Source of the DNA: Casuarina equisetifolia
Lineage: Eukaryota > Streptophyta > Magnoliopsida > Fagales > Casuarinaceae
Length of the DNA: 64,000 nucleotides
Direction of reading: 5' to 3'
Assembly (NCBI GenBank): GCA_028551475.1
Contig: CM052354.1
Location: forward strand, 3,393,391 to 3,457,390
In this document: positions 45,101-58,610 of the stretch, piece after piece
How the letters are laid out: each line of letters opens with the position of its first letter
Position numbering within the stretch: the stretch's first letter is position 1
Translations under genes and position numbers: made by a program
The notes under the pieces: model-generated
What the model was told of the DNA's origin: nothing
The model's database searches: none
Seen by the model: only the letters and a program-made list of their open reading frames with translations

Positions 45101-47211
45101 AGAACCAAAGTTAACCTAACAATTGTTGTCAATGCAAATTTTGGAGATGAAAATGAGGTGAAACTAAAAAATGGGAACGAAAAGGACATTTTTTAGGATA
45201 ATAAAGGAGTTAAGAGTAACATTGCCAAGTTTGGTAACAGGAGTAACAGTCTCATTGGGCAAACGGACGAAAATTGGGGGATTAGGTGGGGAAAGGGAAC
45301 AAGTAAATAAGCGTTCATCATAGACGATGTGGTCACTAGCCCCTGAATCGATAATCCAACTATTAGTCAAAGGAGAATTCATAAGGCAAAAGGAAGTACC
45401 TGCAAAGCTAGCATAGTGGTCATGAGTTCTAAGCTGATTAATGGTAAACATAATTTTCTAGAATTGAGCATTAGATAAAGCCTTATGAAAGGAGTCAACA
45501 ATTAATGACTACACTTGATTGGTGGAAGCATCATGATCTTTGGCATCTTTGTCTGCAGACTTACCATGAAGCTTCCAACAAATCTCTCGAGTATCACAAT
45601 ATTTTAGCAATTAGATAAGGTGGCACCCTAACGCCCGTTGGATGATTTGAAAACATGAGCAGATGTGGCAGTCTGAGAGGTGTCCAATGCAGGAGCAAGT
45701 AAAGATAACTGTGGACCATTAGATCCCGAGTGAAAGCCTGGCTCGTTGGATCCACAAAACATGACAGCTTGCTTGAAAGGGTTCGAAAACCCTAGATTGG
45801 ACAAGATGGACCCACCCCCCAAGGGCTTGAGTAGTGGCAATGTGATGCTAGGCAAGGGTTGCGTGAGAGGCGAGAACAATAGTGTCAGCTACATGGAGAT
45901 ATTTCGATAAGGTAAGTTGTTGGTTCTCCTCCTAGATAGCTAGAAAAAAAAACTCTAGCAAAGAGAGGGCTCTAGTTCCATAGCCAAGATCTACAAACGG
46001 AGAGGTAAACAGGAATCATTCAAAATAAAAAGGAAACGCATGATCTAACTACTTTATTTGATTTTCTAATATTGTTGAATAGTCAAATCAGGTATGATTA
46101 AAGCTTCTTCAGTGGCATCAAGTTAATTCCAAATAGTATAAAGCCGGTTAAAAAAGGTTGTAACCAATAGAACTCCTTGCTTGAATTCACTCTCGGCCTA
46201 AAAGAGGAAAATCATTTAACCTAGTCAATTTTGCCATACATTTCAACAAGAGTATCCCAAATTTGCTTAGCATCATCAGTCAGAAGGAGGCCAGCAAAGA
46301 CTTCTTTGGTTAAGCAATTGTTGATCCAAGAGTGAACAAGGTGATTGTAGTGGCACCAATATCAAGCCAAGTGCTTATTAGTCAAAGAAGGGAACTTCTT
46401 GTCGATTAAAGAGTCCTTGTATTTTGTGATAAGGGCTTGATGGAGATCAAGTGCCTAGGAGGTGTAATCCGATTGGCTAGAGAATGGCCAAGCAACCAAT
46501 CGGAGTTTGGGTCCATCAACAACACTGGTGAAAAAGGGGTTGCCGAGCTCTAGGCAACTACTGGGTGCGGTGAGATAGCATAGCCCGAATGGGTTGCTAT
46601 TCGAGTAGGGATTCGTAAATCCAAAACCCGATGGAGCAAAATTGGGGCTTAGGTTAGGACCCTGATAAACCTAACCGAAAACATAACCTTGTACAGGGCC
46701 TAGAGAGGTGGAAGAGCTAGCCTTATGTTGAGTTGGGTCCAGAATGGAGAAAACATGCGAATCATTTGGTGGGGCAATGAATGATTGAGAAGAGTGGGGT
46801 TGTTGTGGAGAAAGGCTTGTGTCGTCCTACAAGTTCTCTGTAATAGGCACATCAAAGTCAACTGTATGGTTCAACATGATGAGCTAACAAAGGGAACGTA
46901 TGGTGTTTATAGGATACGAAGAGAAAAAAAAATTGGGGAAAAGCTAATGTCCACACCGGGGATGTCTAGCTTTCGTGTGTAAGTTCTTTAAGTGAACAAT
47001 ACAAAGGAAAGCAAGGACAAAAGGTAAGGTAAAGGTGTGTCGGTGAAAAAAAAATGGGAAAAAAGGTTTAAGGTTTATGCCAAAAAAAGACAAACTTTCT
47101 TATGTAGGTCTCTAAACAAACCATACAAAAGGAAGCAATTAAAAGAAAATGGCATAATCAGTGAGGAAAAAAAAAGGTTGCAGAAGCTTAGGCCAAAGGA
47201 AAAAAAACAGT

Positions 47212-47224
47212 GGCTCTAATACCA
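47212..47224 (-). other. Copia-2 primer-binding site
   Basis: Minus strand TGGTATTAGAGCC beside the 5' LTR. One base differs from the usual TGGTATCAGAGCC. Confidence 0.85.
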
Positions 47225-47485
47225 TGACATAAAGTGAATAGCAAAGAGAAAAAGACATTGAAAGGTTTTTGTATTCACAAAAAAGTAAGTAAACCTATAA
47301 CAATGTAGGTCTATTTATAATACAAGCATTTGTACACATAAAAAGAAAAATATAATGACAAAGAATAATCCATATTTGTATAATTCATATTTCCCAAAAT
47401 TGTAGATCCTACCCATTGTAAGACAATGATTCTCCTTGATTTAAGCCAGGAATAATTGACGGACATTAACCACGAATCTCCAACA
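47225..47485 (-). repeat. Copia-2 5' LTR (right copy)
   Basis: A 261-bp direct repeat of 41840-42100, starting TGACATAAAGTG and ending CTCCAACA. Confidence 0.93.
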
Positions 47486-48735
47486 CATTGATATGAGTTT
47501 TGATACTTTATATGGGTTGATGATTAAGAAAACTAAAGAAACAATAACAAACACTTATGCAAAATTAGCATAAACAACAACTATAGAATAAAAGGACACA
47601 TAATTTTCTTACATCCATAGCAAAGAAAAAAAATGTTATTACTGCAATGTAAAGAATTTTACAAGCATTATATTCAACTCAACCCCTGATTACAACCTTT
47701 TTTTCTTTTAGGAGTACTTGGTTCACTCAAGATTTTAAAAATTATTCACTTCATTTCTGATTTCGCCAGTTTTTACACTTGCTTGCATATTTTGCCTTCT
47801 TTATTTCACTTCTTGCTTCTCACCACCTTCAGTTTGCTTCAATAAGTAACTTACCCTTTTCCTCAATGTAAAGCAACCAACATCCCTTAACAACAAGTGA
47901 CCTAGTTTTTATTTGACCAATAGAAGGACAAAAGATTGTGAGCCAATGCAAAGATAATTAGGTTTATTTTTTCTTCTCTTCACTTTTACTTATAAGTAAT
48001 GAATGTAATAAGAGCATTATCCTCATTTCCTCATCTTTTGCAACGCTAGATGCATAATATGCATAATATTCTAAAATCTTGAATAACACATCTACATTAA
48101 TACTTTATTTACATCTTGAATGATGTTTATAATATTCTTTTATATCTTCATTCATAAAAAGGCATGTAAAGTGTTATATTAAGAAAGAATTAACTAGCTC
48201 CCTAAAAAGCTACAACAAAATTAGTAAAATGTTATTAAATATCCTAACATATAAAAAAAGATAGCATGTCTAAGATATCAATAATATAAGATAATAATTA
48301 TTTATCAAATATATCCTAACTTTGTGTGTAAACATTACCATTAAAGATGGATTAAAGAGATGAAATGAAACAACGAATTAGTTTTTGATGAAATGTTCTC
48401 TTGAACTTCAACCCTAAAAATATGTTAGAAATGTTAATTTCTTTTCTTAAACTAATTGTTAAAAGAAGGAAATAATTGAACATATAAAAAGAATAACATG
48501 TTAAAATATTAGTGATATAAACTAATTATTTTCTTTAATGTATTAGAAGAACAACAAAGATCTACCATGTAATACCAATCTAATCAAACAAAATAACAGT
48601 AGGTGAATTCCAGCCACAATAAAACATAACGAAGGTGCAGATCCTTGAGAGTACATGAAACCAAATGTTAGATTCTTAACTTTACAAATTCCTATAAAGG
48701 CAAATTGACAATAAAAAGTTGTGTGGATTAGATAG
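47486..48735. other. intergenic AT-rich DNA
   Basis: No gene or clear repeat is seen. Stop codons are dense in all frames. Confidence 0.55.
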
Positions 48736-49010
48736 AAACCTCCTCCACTAGGTGAGCTTAAGTTGAATGTAGATGGTTTTAGTATTGTAATGGTAGTATT
48801 ATTTAGGCATTTTTTGTTAAGTTTGGTTAAAGAAGTAATGCTCATGCCAAGGCCTATGCTTTATTTACGGATCTTGAATTATGTTATGCTAGAAATCAAT
48901 TTCCCTGCATCATCAAATCAAATCTTTTTATTTAGTGCAATGCATATTACATCTATGAAAACCTTCATGGCATCTAGAGTATGTGTTACAACATTGCGTG
49001 CAACGGTCTT
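48736..49010 (+). pseudogene. LINE-type RNase H (RVT_3) relic
   Basis: PPPLGELKLNVDGFS opens the stretch and matches the PPP-G-x-x-K-L-N-V-D-G-S start of the RNase H domain found at the C-terminus of plant L1-type LINE ORF2 and in related host proteins. HFLLSLVKE follows. Then, in another frame, AHAKAYALFTDLELCYARNQFP matches the A-A-E-x-x-A-x-x-x-G-L-x-L-C helix. Frame changes and stops are present and neighbouring RT sequence is missing. It could also derive from a host RNase H-like gene. Confidence 0.6.
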
Positions 49011-49044
49011 GTAGTTAAGATTGAGCTTTAACGAAGGATCTAGT

Positions 49045-49470
49045 TAGGGGATGAAAGGGAACCAATGAGAAATCAATTGAAACTACCTTAGGGAGTTTTT
49101 CCTTTCAACCAATCTTGAAAATCAAGAGATTACAAGCAAAAGGGTTTCCTAACAGGAACCCATCAAAACAATCTAACAGAATACTCAACTAAACTGAATT
49201 AAAACTCCCGCCTTTAATTTCCTTCTATTTATACCTGCTAATAGGCCTCCTAACAGACTTGTTAACTCCCTTACAACTTACACTTTTATTACAAACTACA
49301 ACTTGTAGAAAGTAAAACGACATTATATATTATTATTAGTCACTTATATGAGCATTGAAGTTGTTGACATATGGTGTTGTAATCATGGCGTGGCTAAGTC
49401 CTCCACTTAGACTATTACACTGTGCTAACTTATTGCCTTCACACACCACGATTCAACACATTTTTGGATA
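49045..49470 (-). repeat. possible solo or partial LTR
   Basis: The composition resembles a minus-strand Copia LTR: GATTACAAGCAAAAGGGTTTCC, AATCTAACAGAATACTCAAC, and a TATAAATAG box on the minus strand at about 49235, followed by TAATAGGCCTCCTAACAG. Clear TG/CA ends and a target-site duplication were not found, so the boundaries are estimates. Confidence 0.3.
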
Positions 49471-50390
49471 AAGAACTTCAAGTTTGAATAAATTGACAAA
49501 TCATGGCCATTATGTTTTGGATGTGGAAATCTTTTATCAATTAGGCTCTTTACCGAGTTCATGAAAGAATGCTTTCAAGAACAAACAACTTGGTCTAGGG
49601 AATTATACGTCTCTATCGAGTTATAGTATATGTAGCCTTGGTACTTATATTCTTTTCAATTTATGTACACTTATAAAATGAGTTCAATAAAGTAAGCATA
49701 ACATAAATAAAATTTATATTTATAAAAGAGCTAAGAAAAAACAAAAAGGACTTTTCAAAAAATTTATAAAACAATTGAGATGGCTTGAGTCTAATTCCTC
49801 AATGCAATTAGTAGTACTTTTAGAGCCCACTACGCTGAGAAACTAGCATATAGGTTTCTCAATTTAATTTTTTAGGAATTAGTTTTATGCACTGTCCTTT
49901 ATATTCTCACAAGGTATGGTTATTATATACATTCTTATTTTTTTTTAATAAAAGAAGAGAGGAAAAAGAAAAGACAATAACTCTAATTTATAATACATTG
50001 TCCAAAAATATATTGGAACACTTTTTGTATTTACTATTTCACAATTAGTTTAAACTTTAAGTGGCTCTGTTAGGAAGGTTTAAGTTCATCTCAAAAGTCT
50101 ACCATTGAAATAAGGAAAAATAATCATACTTTACACGCATTCAATTCTACACATTAACAATGTGGAGCTAGACATTCATGTCCACGTAAGAAGGTGTTAA
50201 CTTAGAAGCTAGAGAGATAACTTTTAACCACACACCTTTCTAAGGTTGATCATCAAACTATAACACATCTTGGTGTCAAAAATTGTTAACGGCCATATGC
50301 GAGCAATCCTACAAAGCCAAGCCATTTCCTAAAGACCCAAATATTATCCTATCCATAATCTACTTGTCCCATAATCCGACACAATTATTT
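49471..50390. other. intergenic AT-rich DNA
   Basis: No gene or recognisable element is seen. Confidence 0.45.
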
Positions 50391-50399
50391 TGGCTAGAA

Positions 50400-53300
50400 T
50401 ATTGCAACAAACTAAATACCAATGAGTATGGGAATCAACTCTATTGAATTTGCAATATTTCTATATAATATTAAGCATCCTCTTATAGGCATAGTTTATA
50501 CAAGGTATATATATTCACAAAATGAATGCAAGAATATTACATGACTAAAGAGCGCAACATATCAAAAATTGGATCATATTCATTAACACTCCCCCTCAAG
50601 TTGAAGATTTGAAAAAATTGAGTACTCTAAGCTTGGAAAAGAGATATCAATGCTACTAGCTACATAATAGTTTTATCAATAAGTTTGCAGGTTGCTCGTT
50701 TGTAAAAATATGACATGCTGCGATAATGCCTTGTTAAAGCTTCTCTCTTACATAATGGCAATTCACCTCAATATGCTTAGTATGCTCATGAAAAATCAAA
50801 GTAGTTGTTATGTTTTCTACTACCTCATTTTCATAAAAGAGCAAACGTAGTAGTCATATGTAAAAACCAAAATGCTTAAGTAAACCTCTGATCCACATTA
50901 TTTCATAGGTAGTAACTTGTGTAGCTCAATACTTTATTTCAACTGATGAAGGGGAGACAACTGGTTATTTATTCAAACACCAAATATCAATGAATTCTTG
51001 AACATGATATAGAAATTGATAGTAAAGCACCTTGTCCTAAGACATGTGCAGTAGTCCAAGTCATAAAATGCTTACAACTTAAACTTTGAAGAAGATGAAA
51101 ATATGAGACCAAGACCTGGAAGATATTTAATCACCTTTACAGCTACCTTTATGTGAGACTATTTCAAGTCGTGCATAAATTGGCTAAGTGGCTAAATTAG
51201 GAAAGTAATATTAGGTTGAATAAGAGTCAAATATATAAGTTTGCCAACTAACCTTTGAAAAATTGAAGGATATTAAAAAAGTGGATCATTGACATGCTCT
51301 TTAGAACTAACATTAGAGTCTATGCTCATGAATTTCTTGTTTTGCTTCAAAGGAATGACCAAGAGTTTGGAACCAACTAGTCCAACTTCAAATATCAATT
51401 CTAATGTGTACTTGCATTGACTTTGAGAGACTAAGCAATCTTAATTCTAAGGAAAAATTTTAATTAACCAAGATCTTCCATTAAAAAATGTAAAGTAAAG
51501 ATAGTCCTTTAGATTTGAAATGATTGCTTGACTATTTCCTATTATTAAAATGTTATCAACATAGATAAGTAAAGCAATAAAAGAATTTTCCTTGGCCTTG
51601 GTGAATAATGAATAATCATGTCAAGATTAAAAAAAACCATGTGCAATAAGGGTAAACATAAACTTTACATTTTACTAATGAATTACTTGCTTTAGGCCAT
51701 ACAAAGATTTTTATAATTGACACACTCTATCCTCCCCTTAATTACAAAATTTAGAGAAAAGCTTCATATAGACTTCTTAGAGAGATTACTGTAAAGAAAG
51801 ATATTTTGAACATGCATTTGAAAAAAAGGCTAATGATGAATTGTGACAATAGTGATGAAAAATCGAATGATGACATGCTTGGTAATGGGAGAGAATGTAT
51901 CTTGGTAATTAATTCCTTCTTATTGACTATATTCCTTGGCCACCAACCAGGCCTTGTTCCATTCAACAGACCCATCAATATGATACTTCACCTACAAAAC
52001 CCATTTACAACTAGTTCAATTAAGAGGTGAAGTAACCATATTCCAAGTGAAATTGACCTCAAGGGTAGTAAGGTCATGGTTCATGGCATCAATATGATGG
52101 GGATTGATGAGGGTTTCTTGGAAAATGTAAGGTTCATGAATGTTGGGAGACAAAGGCATTGAAGTATTGATGGTAAGGGTGACATTGGTCAAGGGAAAGG
52201 TATAAAAAGATAAGATAGAAGGATTGGTAGGAAGCAGAAGGTAAGGTGGGGCAAAAGTAATAAGTATTCCATATAGGACGCTTGGTGGCTTACGCAAAAT
52301 GTTAGAAGGAAAGATCCAACTGGGGGGGTTCCAAATTAAGTTAGGTTAATGAAAGGATCGACAAAATAGGCACAAGATAAAATGATGTCATGGAAGTAAT
52401 GGGTGAAGGATCATAAAGGTCATATGGCTCAAAGTTAGCAGTCATACCAAAAAGCAAGCAAGAAAATATGTATGAATCTTCAAGTAGTATGATTAAAGCT
52501 CATGATTTGATGGAACTGCAAGGAGCCAAAGTAATGGCTAAGAAGGACTTACTAACTTAATTTTCCACTAGTGGAGTAGAAGAGTTGATAACCTTATGAA
52601 TAGGTAAGGTAACTCATGAAAACACATAGGGTGGCATGAGGACTAAACTTGTCAAGGATACCTAGTGTAGTAACAAAATATTGACAACCAAAAACATGCA
52701 AGTGATCAATAAGCAACGGTGTGCTAAAAAGGCACTCATATAGAGTAACCTTGCCTAAAAAAGATGAAGGAAACCTATTGATAAGATTAGTGGTAGTTAA
52801 AATACATTTAGACTAGAATTGAGGGGACCTAGAATAAAATAGTATGGGCCACATCTAGTAGGTGACAATATTTTTGTTCAAGCACCCTATTTTGTTATAG
52901 GGTATAAGTACAAGAACTCATACAATTGATGCCTTTACTAAAAAGAAAAGAAATGCTCTTGGAGGAATTAAAAGAAAAAAAAACTTGGTTCCATTGTCAG
53001 AATAGATACATTTAACAATGGTTCTAAATTGAGTTTGGACCATAGAGACAAAAGACTAGATTTTTTAAAGAAAAAAAAACTTGACTTTTATATTGAAAAA
53101 GAAAGGTCCATGTGGCACATGAAAAATTATCAATGATGATGAGAAAATATTGCCCACCATTATGCAATAGATGTTTGTGGGGTTCCTAAACATCCATATG
53201 CACTAATTTAAAAATTGTGGAGGTGATTGTGTGACTTAAAGGGAATGACTCTCTTGTTTGTTTTGCAAGAGGACAAATTGGGCAAGAAAAAGCTTCCAAG

Positions 53301-55440
53301 CAAAAAATTGATTTTTCATGCACAAAATAAAATATTAAAGAAGAATGGCTCAAACATTTGTGTTAAAGAGAATAATCACTATTATAAAAAAAATTAAATT
53401 ACAACCAGGGGACTATTTAAAAATACAATAATAATTGAAAACAAAAAAACAAAACACTTAAGTATTGAACGGAAATTGTCTAGAAGAACAAAACATAAAA
53501 AATAGAAGCCCCCTCAGCCTTACCTAGTCTAATTAGTGCTCCAATTATATGGTCCTGAAAAATACAAAATTTATCAAAGAAAATAGTCACACAATTATTA
53601 TCATGGGTTAGTTTGTGAGTAGATAAAAGATTATGGCATAAATGAGGATTAAACAAAACATGCTTAAGGTTATGTAGTCCGTGGAAGAGCTTCTTTATTT
53701 AGAAACATTAAACTCTCTCAAGCTAATGTTTTGTTGAGTCATAGTTGGAGAATTCCAAATTCTATCTTTTCCTAGATGAATTGTAATGCTGGGGTATGCC
53801 CCTAAGCTTATGTATTACTTTATTCTTCGATGAATAAACTCACATATTCATCAAAAAAACAAAAAAACAAAACATGCTTAAGGGTTAAATATATGTTATG
53901 TTGGTAATGACCAACAAAGGCGATAGGGCTACAAGTTTGGTCAAGTAGGTACACAAACATTGGCAATGCATAAGGATAATAAGAATCCAAAATATTCAGA
54001 TTATATGTTATATGATCACTAGCTCTTGAATCTATAATCTATATGAAAAAAGCAGATTTGGATGAGAAATTATTATTTGTAAAATTAGCAAAGAATCAAA
54101 GGAACCTATCTAATTAAGGAGGGTTATAAGCTTGGTTTGTTGATCTAAGGTCAAAGTAAGTCCATTTGAGCCTCCACAAGTGCTCCTTAGAATGGTAGAA
54201 GGAAGGCCTAATAAGCCTACACTAGGATAAGAAAGAAGGGATGACCCACCATAAAGGGGAAGCCGATCATAGGCCCCAACAACATAAGGGTCAAGAGGGC
54301 CCAAAACCAAAAAGACTAGGAAGGTCCGTTGGTTCTATGGCAATGCTATAGGCAATGGGCCCTTTTTTGTTCCTTCCTTTTTACTTAGGCTTCTATCTTG
54401 GAGGATACTTAACTAGCAAGAAATAGGCATCTCTAATGTGGCCCTATTTCTTGTAATGTGAGCAAAATGGTCAATATCCAAATTAGGCCACTATAAAGGC
54501 AAATGGGCCTAATATAGTGGTTGGAGAGATGGGTTTATGAGGCAGGCCAAAGCCAAGTAGAGAGCTTGACTTGGAGGTAGAGTTTATCTAGGCTATGTTA
54601 AGGTTTGTGTTGCTAAGACCATATCAAGGACTGGCGAAGCTAGAGACATTGCCAATGAGTCTACCACCATGTTGTTAAAGCTCTTACTTGGACATGGCAC
54701 ACATCTTCTCCAAGCTAGGCAGCTTGTCACATGACAAAATTGCCATACATAAGTTTTAAAATTCTTTTGACTGCCTCAAGAGAAATTTTATGGATTGATC
54801 TTCATGTTCCCCTTCATGAAGTTAATCATTGACCTTGTACAAGCAACCATTGCAAGTGCATCAAATGGGTGGTTGATGGGTGTTGAGTTGTCCCCACAAA
54901 TCTTTTAGATGAACAAAAAAAATCTATTATCTTTATGTTCGTGCAACCTATTAAGAGTTTTAAATCTCCAATTGCCTATTGTAGGCATAATGTTAAGTAT
55001 TGGTCACCTTATCGAATGATCCGCGGAGGATTCCCAAATTTTTACGACTTTGAAGGTCTAAGAAACAAGGTTTTCAAGCATAGACTCAACCAAGTTCACT
55101 AGCCACATCTTGATGGTAGTGTGGCATTGATTCTATTGTTGTGTGTTGTCACCATTTCTGGCTAGTCACAAAAGGTTGCTGGTTAAGAAGCCTAGGTTAT
55201 TACGGGCCAAAAACATGGCCTTAATCTAATTGGACCAAAGAGTTTGCTTTGTTAGCAAGATAATTGGAAATGATGCTTCTCATTTGCAAATCAGCCTTTG
55301 ATAGCCTATAAGAATCATGGGGCAAGGTGGCAATAGTTGTGACACTAGATGAATTGCCAAAATTGTCCATCAATTTGTCAAAAAGGATGATTGGAAAAAA
55401 TTGTGGTTGGCGGCTAAGGTTTAGATTGTAATTTTTTAAC
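50400..55440 (-). mobile_element. Copia-3: heavily decayed Ty1/Copia relic
   Basis: Minus strand. The left end resembles a 3' LTR ending ATTCATTAACA|CTCCCCCTCAAGTTGAAG; the same CTCCCC-TCAAGTTGA phrase follows the Copia-2 left LTR. Parts in order (left to right): RNase H-like (50650-51000), RT (about 51350-52300, including the EVNFTWNMV start), integrase (about 52600-53350), pre-integrase/CCHC region (about 53500-54500) and gag-like (about 54550-55400). No convincing right LTR was found. It is broken in very many places and appears the oldest Copia copy here. The left LTR start is uncertain. Confidence 0.75.
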
Positions 55441-55489
55441 TATGAGGAATTTTGGAGAAATTTTGTAAAAAATGAAAAAATATTCCATC

Positions 55490-58320
55490 TGTAATTATTT
55501 TTATAATTAATTATATTCCATACTTAAAATAAGGTAAAAGTCTATAAGTATAAGTGTTTGTTTCACCATTGTACAAATCATAACAAAATATAAAGTTGCT
55601 TCCCATACAATTGTTGGCTTTACTACTCTTTCATATTTTTATATGGTATCAAAGCCTTTCTTTTCTTAAGCCTTTATTGCTTTTATAATTTTTTTGCCAT
55701 CATCAAATGAGATTAGTACTGTGGTAAAATTGTTTTATCTTTTCCCTCTTTTAAATATGTCCCACTTAAACGACAAATTCTTTATTTTTTCCTTCCCTAC
55801 CTTTATTTTTTTTCCCCTTAGCTGACAATTACTGTTTTGCCCACCCAAAACCCACATATTATATCTTTGCCTTTATTCCTTACCTTACAACACCCCAAAG
55901 CATTGCATCCAAACTTTACCCAATTCCTATTATACCTCGGCCTCTGCTGACTCCGATGGCTACATCACTCTGACCCCGTCAACGCCCATAATGGTTCTTT
56001 AGCTGCTCCCAACGCCTCTTTCGGCCTTCCTTTGGTTCCCATAGAGGATTTGTATCATCTTATAGTCGTACACTTGCAACTTGTGAGCATTGTCTCCAAG
56101 CTTCTCACGAGCAAAGCTAACTAGCATGCGTGGAATGATCAAGTTCACATAGTTTGTTTGACCCAGAACACAATAGGCTATCTGACAGGGAAACTTCCTT
56201 GACCCGGTGGCAATGGCAAAGATGCTTAGAGGTGGGATTAGTGGCATGCGACTGTGAAGACATGGCTAACCCATTTTGTCGCTCCATCGTTTGAATCCCT
56301 CGTTTCATGCCTCATAGTGGCCGAAAATTAGGAAGTTTTGCAAGATAGCTTTTTGAAAACAATTGGGACCTAAAAATTTATGCTAAAACAGACCATTAGC
56401 AAAATAAAAATTCTCTCTGGCATTACTAGCTCCAATCTAATTGCCTTTTATGTCCGATTGATGAACTTGTGGAGCGATTTGGATGCCCAACATCCTCCCA
56501 TTCATTGTGCTTGTGAACGTTGTGATTGTAACATGAATACAAAGCTTCGATTGTGTGAAGATGAAGATCGTGCTTTCCTTCTTGCACTGCTAGAGGAATT
56601 CCAAATGATCCACTCCAACGTCATCTCATGTGAGATGATGCTGAGCTTGGAGCATCTCTATGCATTGTTGAAGCACAAGCTCCACTAGCACCATTCCAAT
56701 GGTAGTTCGACCACCTTCTCTAGTGACAAGGCAACTTTCGCTACAACCTGCACACTCGAGGCTAGCATGAACGCGAGTTAAGCCTTGCATGGACAATGTT
56801 GGCCATAAGAGCTCAGGCCCTCACTCTAGTTTGAGCTAGGCGGGCCTAATTCCGACAGCAATCTTCAAGCCCACTAGGCCGATCAAGCAAGCCTTTTTTT
56901 GCAATCATTGTAAAAAACCAAGTTAGGAGGCTTGTTTTTTGCTAATGGGCTAGCAGTACGACGGATGCCTAAATAGAAACCCAAAACCAAAAAGAAATTT
57001 TGACCCAAGGGCCCCTAGCCCATAATGCTGCTGCAGACAACCCCTAGGCCCTCATCTTCTTTGGACAACCCAATCCTCTACGATATGGTCCATAATATCA
57101 ACCTTCATTGGACTTTCATAATGGTTTGTATTGTCATTCTAACCTAATTTTATCTCCATATCAAGACTATTAGGCCCCGTTACTCTTAGCCCTAGCAAAA
57201 TTTATGATGGATCACTAAGGCTCAATCTCACAATGGATTTGCAACAACATTTGGTCACCCTTCTAAACCAACTATGGCCTTTTGAATTAGTTGTAATTTA
57301 CTATGGTACTTCTTCTTATGTTATACTCATGCACTCAATTTGAATCATAGATTTAGGAGTTAGTGATTACATCACTTGTAATTTAAAATTATTAAACTTC
57401 TATTATCCATGTGTAACCCCAATACTGATAACCTTACTTGATAGATCTAGTACTTTTGTGATCTACACTAGGCAATATCATACCTACCCCATTCTCAACC
57501 TCACACATGTTATATGCTCCTAAATTCTGACATAATTTATTATCCATCAAGAAACTCACTCACGATAATAACAATATAACTATTTTCTTTCACAATTTTT
57601 ATGTATTTTATGATTGTACAACTAGGGCTTTGATCGAACTAGGTAGGGTTGATTGGAGATTATATTTTCTTTGTTCCTTAATTTCAACAAATTTTCATTC
57701 AGTTTTTTATTATTATTTATGTTCCCTAAAGAGTATTCTTTTTTCTTCCAAAATAGTTTGCAATTTGTAATTTTACTTTTTCAAATAATATTAGTTATGA
57801 TATTTGGCATCAATGACTTGATCATTCTTTTTTAAAATCTTACTTTTCCCATGGACAATTAATATCTTGGCTTGTGTCTTTTTCATATCCCATTTGTCTT
57901 TTAGCTAAACAAACCCACAATCCTTTTCTTACATGTCACATTGCTACCATTGTTAATTTTTGAACTAGTATACATGGATGTATAAGGCCCCCCTATCCAT
58001 GACAGAGTACAATATTCTTTTAATGATTGTAAATGATTTTTCTTGCGTGACATAGACATTCCTTCTCCCTTTTAAAAGTCACATTTTCCCAATCATCAAA
58101 TATTTTCATTTCATGGTTATTACTCAATGTGGTTTCCTCATCAAACACATACATTCTAACAAAATTACTAAAAAAATTTCAAATGAGTGTCGCTCATTTC
58201 TTACTAATAAGGACATCCTTCATAAGTCTTCTTGCATTCACACTCCTAAAGAAAATAGAGTTACTAAATATAAGTACTGTCATTTGTTGGACAAAGCCAT
58301 TAAGTAGCAAACAATATTGA
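55490..58320 (+). mobile_element. Copia-4: partial Ty1/Copia relic
   Basis: Plus strand. A short LTR-like stretch (~55490-55630, ends TTTCA) precedes TGGTATCAAAGCC (55645-55657), an initiator-tRNA primer-binding site. Gag follows (about 55950-56690; LWSDLDAQHPP, CACERCDC, EDEDRAFLLALLEEF), then a pre-integrase-like region (~57340-57540) and integrase (about 57960-58310; ending HTPKENRVTKYKY, cf. HTPQQNGVVERK). It is broken and incomplete; RT, RNase H and a 3' LTR were not found. Its right edge lies about 120-170 bp before the PP2-B homology begins. Confidence 0.75.
55645..55657 (+). other. Copia-4 primer-binding site
   Basis: TGGTATCAAAGCC is one base different from the initiator-tRNA site TGGTATCAGAGCC. 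It fixes the orientation as plus. Confidence 0.75.
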
Positions 58321-58490
58321 CATCTTCTTTTCAAAATTAAAATATTTGACTTATTTAAATCTCTAACTTAAGATAAAGTGTTAATAAATATGAAAATTTA
58401 TCAATGTATACCCTTGATGAAAAAAGGCAGTAAGCTCATAATTTTAATAGTTTCTTTTTTCTACGGAACCGGTCATACTGCTCTGCCAAT

Positions 58491-58610
58491 TTAGGTTATC
58501 AAAAAAAGAATTTTTTAAAGTACTGAAATCGAAAGAGTCCGTTAATATAAATGCCGAACAGCTAATTGAAATAATAGAGGAGGGACCAGGACAATTGACA
58601 GCTTGAATAC
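58491..58610 (+). promoter_or_regulatory. PP2-B 5' flank with TATA-like box
   Basis: The first ~60 bp match the PP2-A flank (GGTTATCAAAAAAAGAATT, AGTACTGAAATCGAAAGAG, TCCGTTAA). TATAAATG at 58546-58553 lies 65 bp before the ATG. The A copy lacks this box at the matching place, so the promoters have diverged. Confidence 0.45.

Larger units (their letters stand above)
41840..47485 (-). mobile_element. Copia-2: Ty1/Copia LTR retrotransposon relic
   Basis: About 5.6 kb, minus strand, both 261-bp LTRs present with TG...CA ends. Flanking 5-mers are TATTG (left) and CATTG (right), a likely target-site duplication with one change. The 5' LTR on the right is followed by an initiator-tRNA primer-binding site. 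Recognisable parts in order (minus): gag region (~47200-45600), pre-integrase/integrase (~45450-44200), RT (~43500-42650), RNase H with AEAEYRAMA (~42448-42218). It is broken in many places. The LTRs differ at about 27 of 261 sites by eye (about 10%), so it is somewhat older than Copia-1 if rates are equal. Confidence 0.93.
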
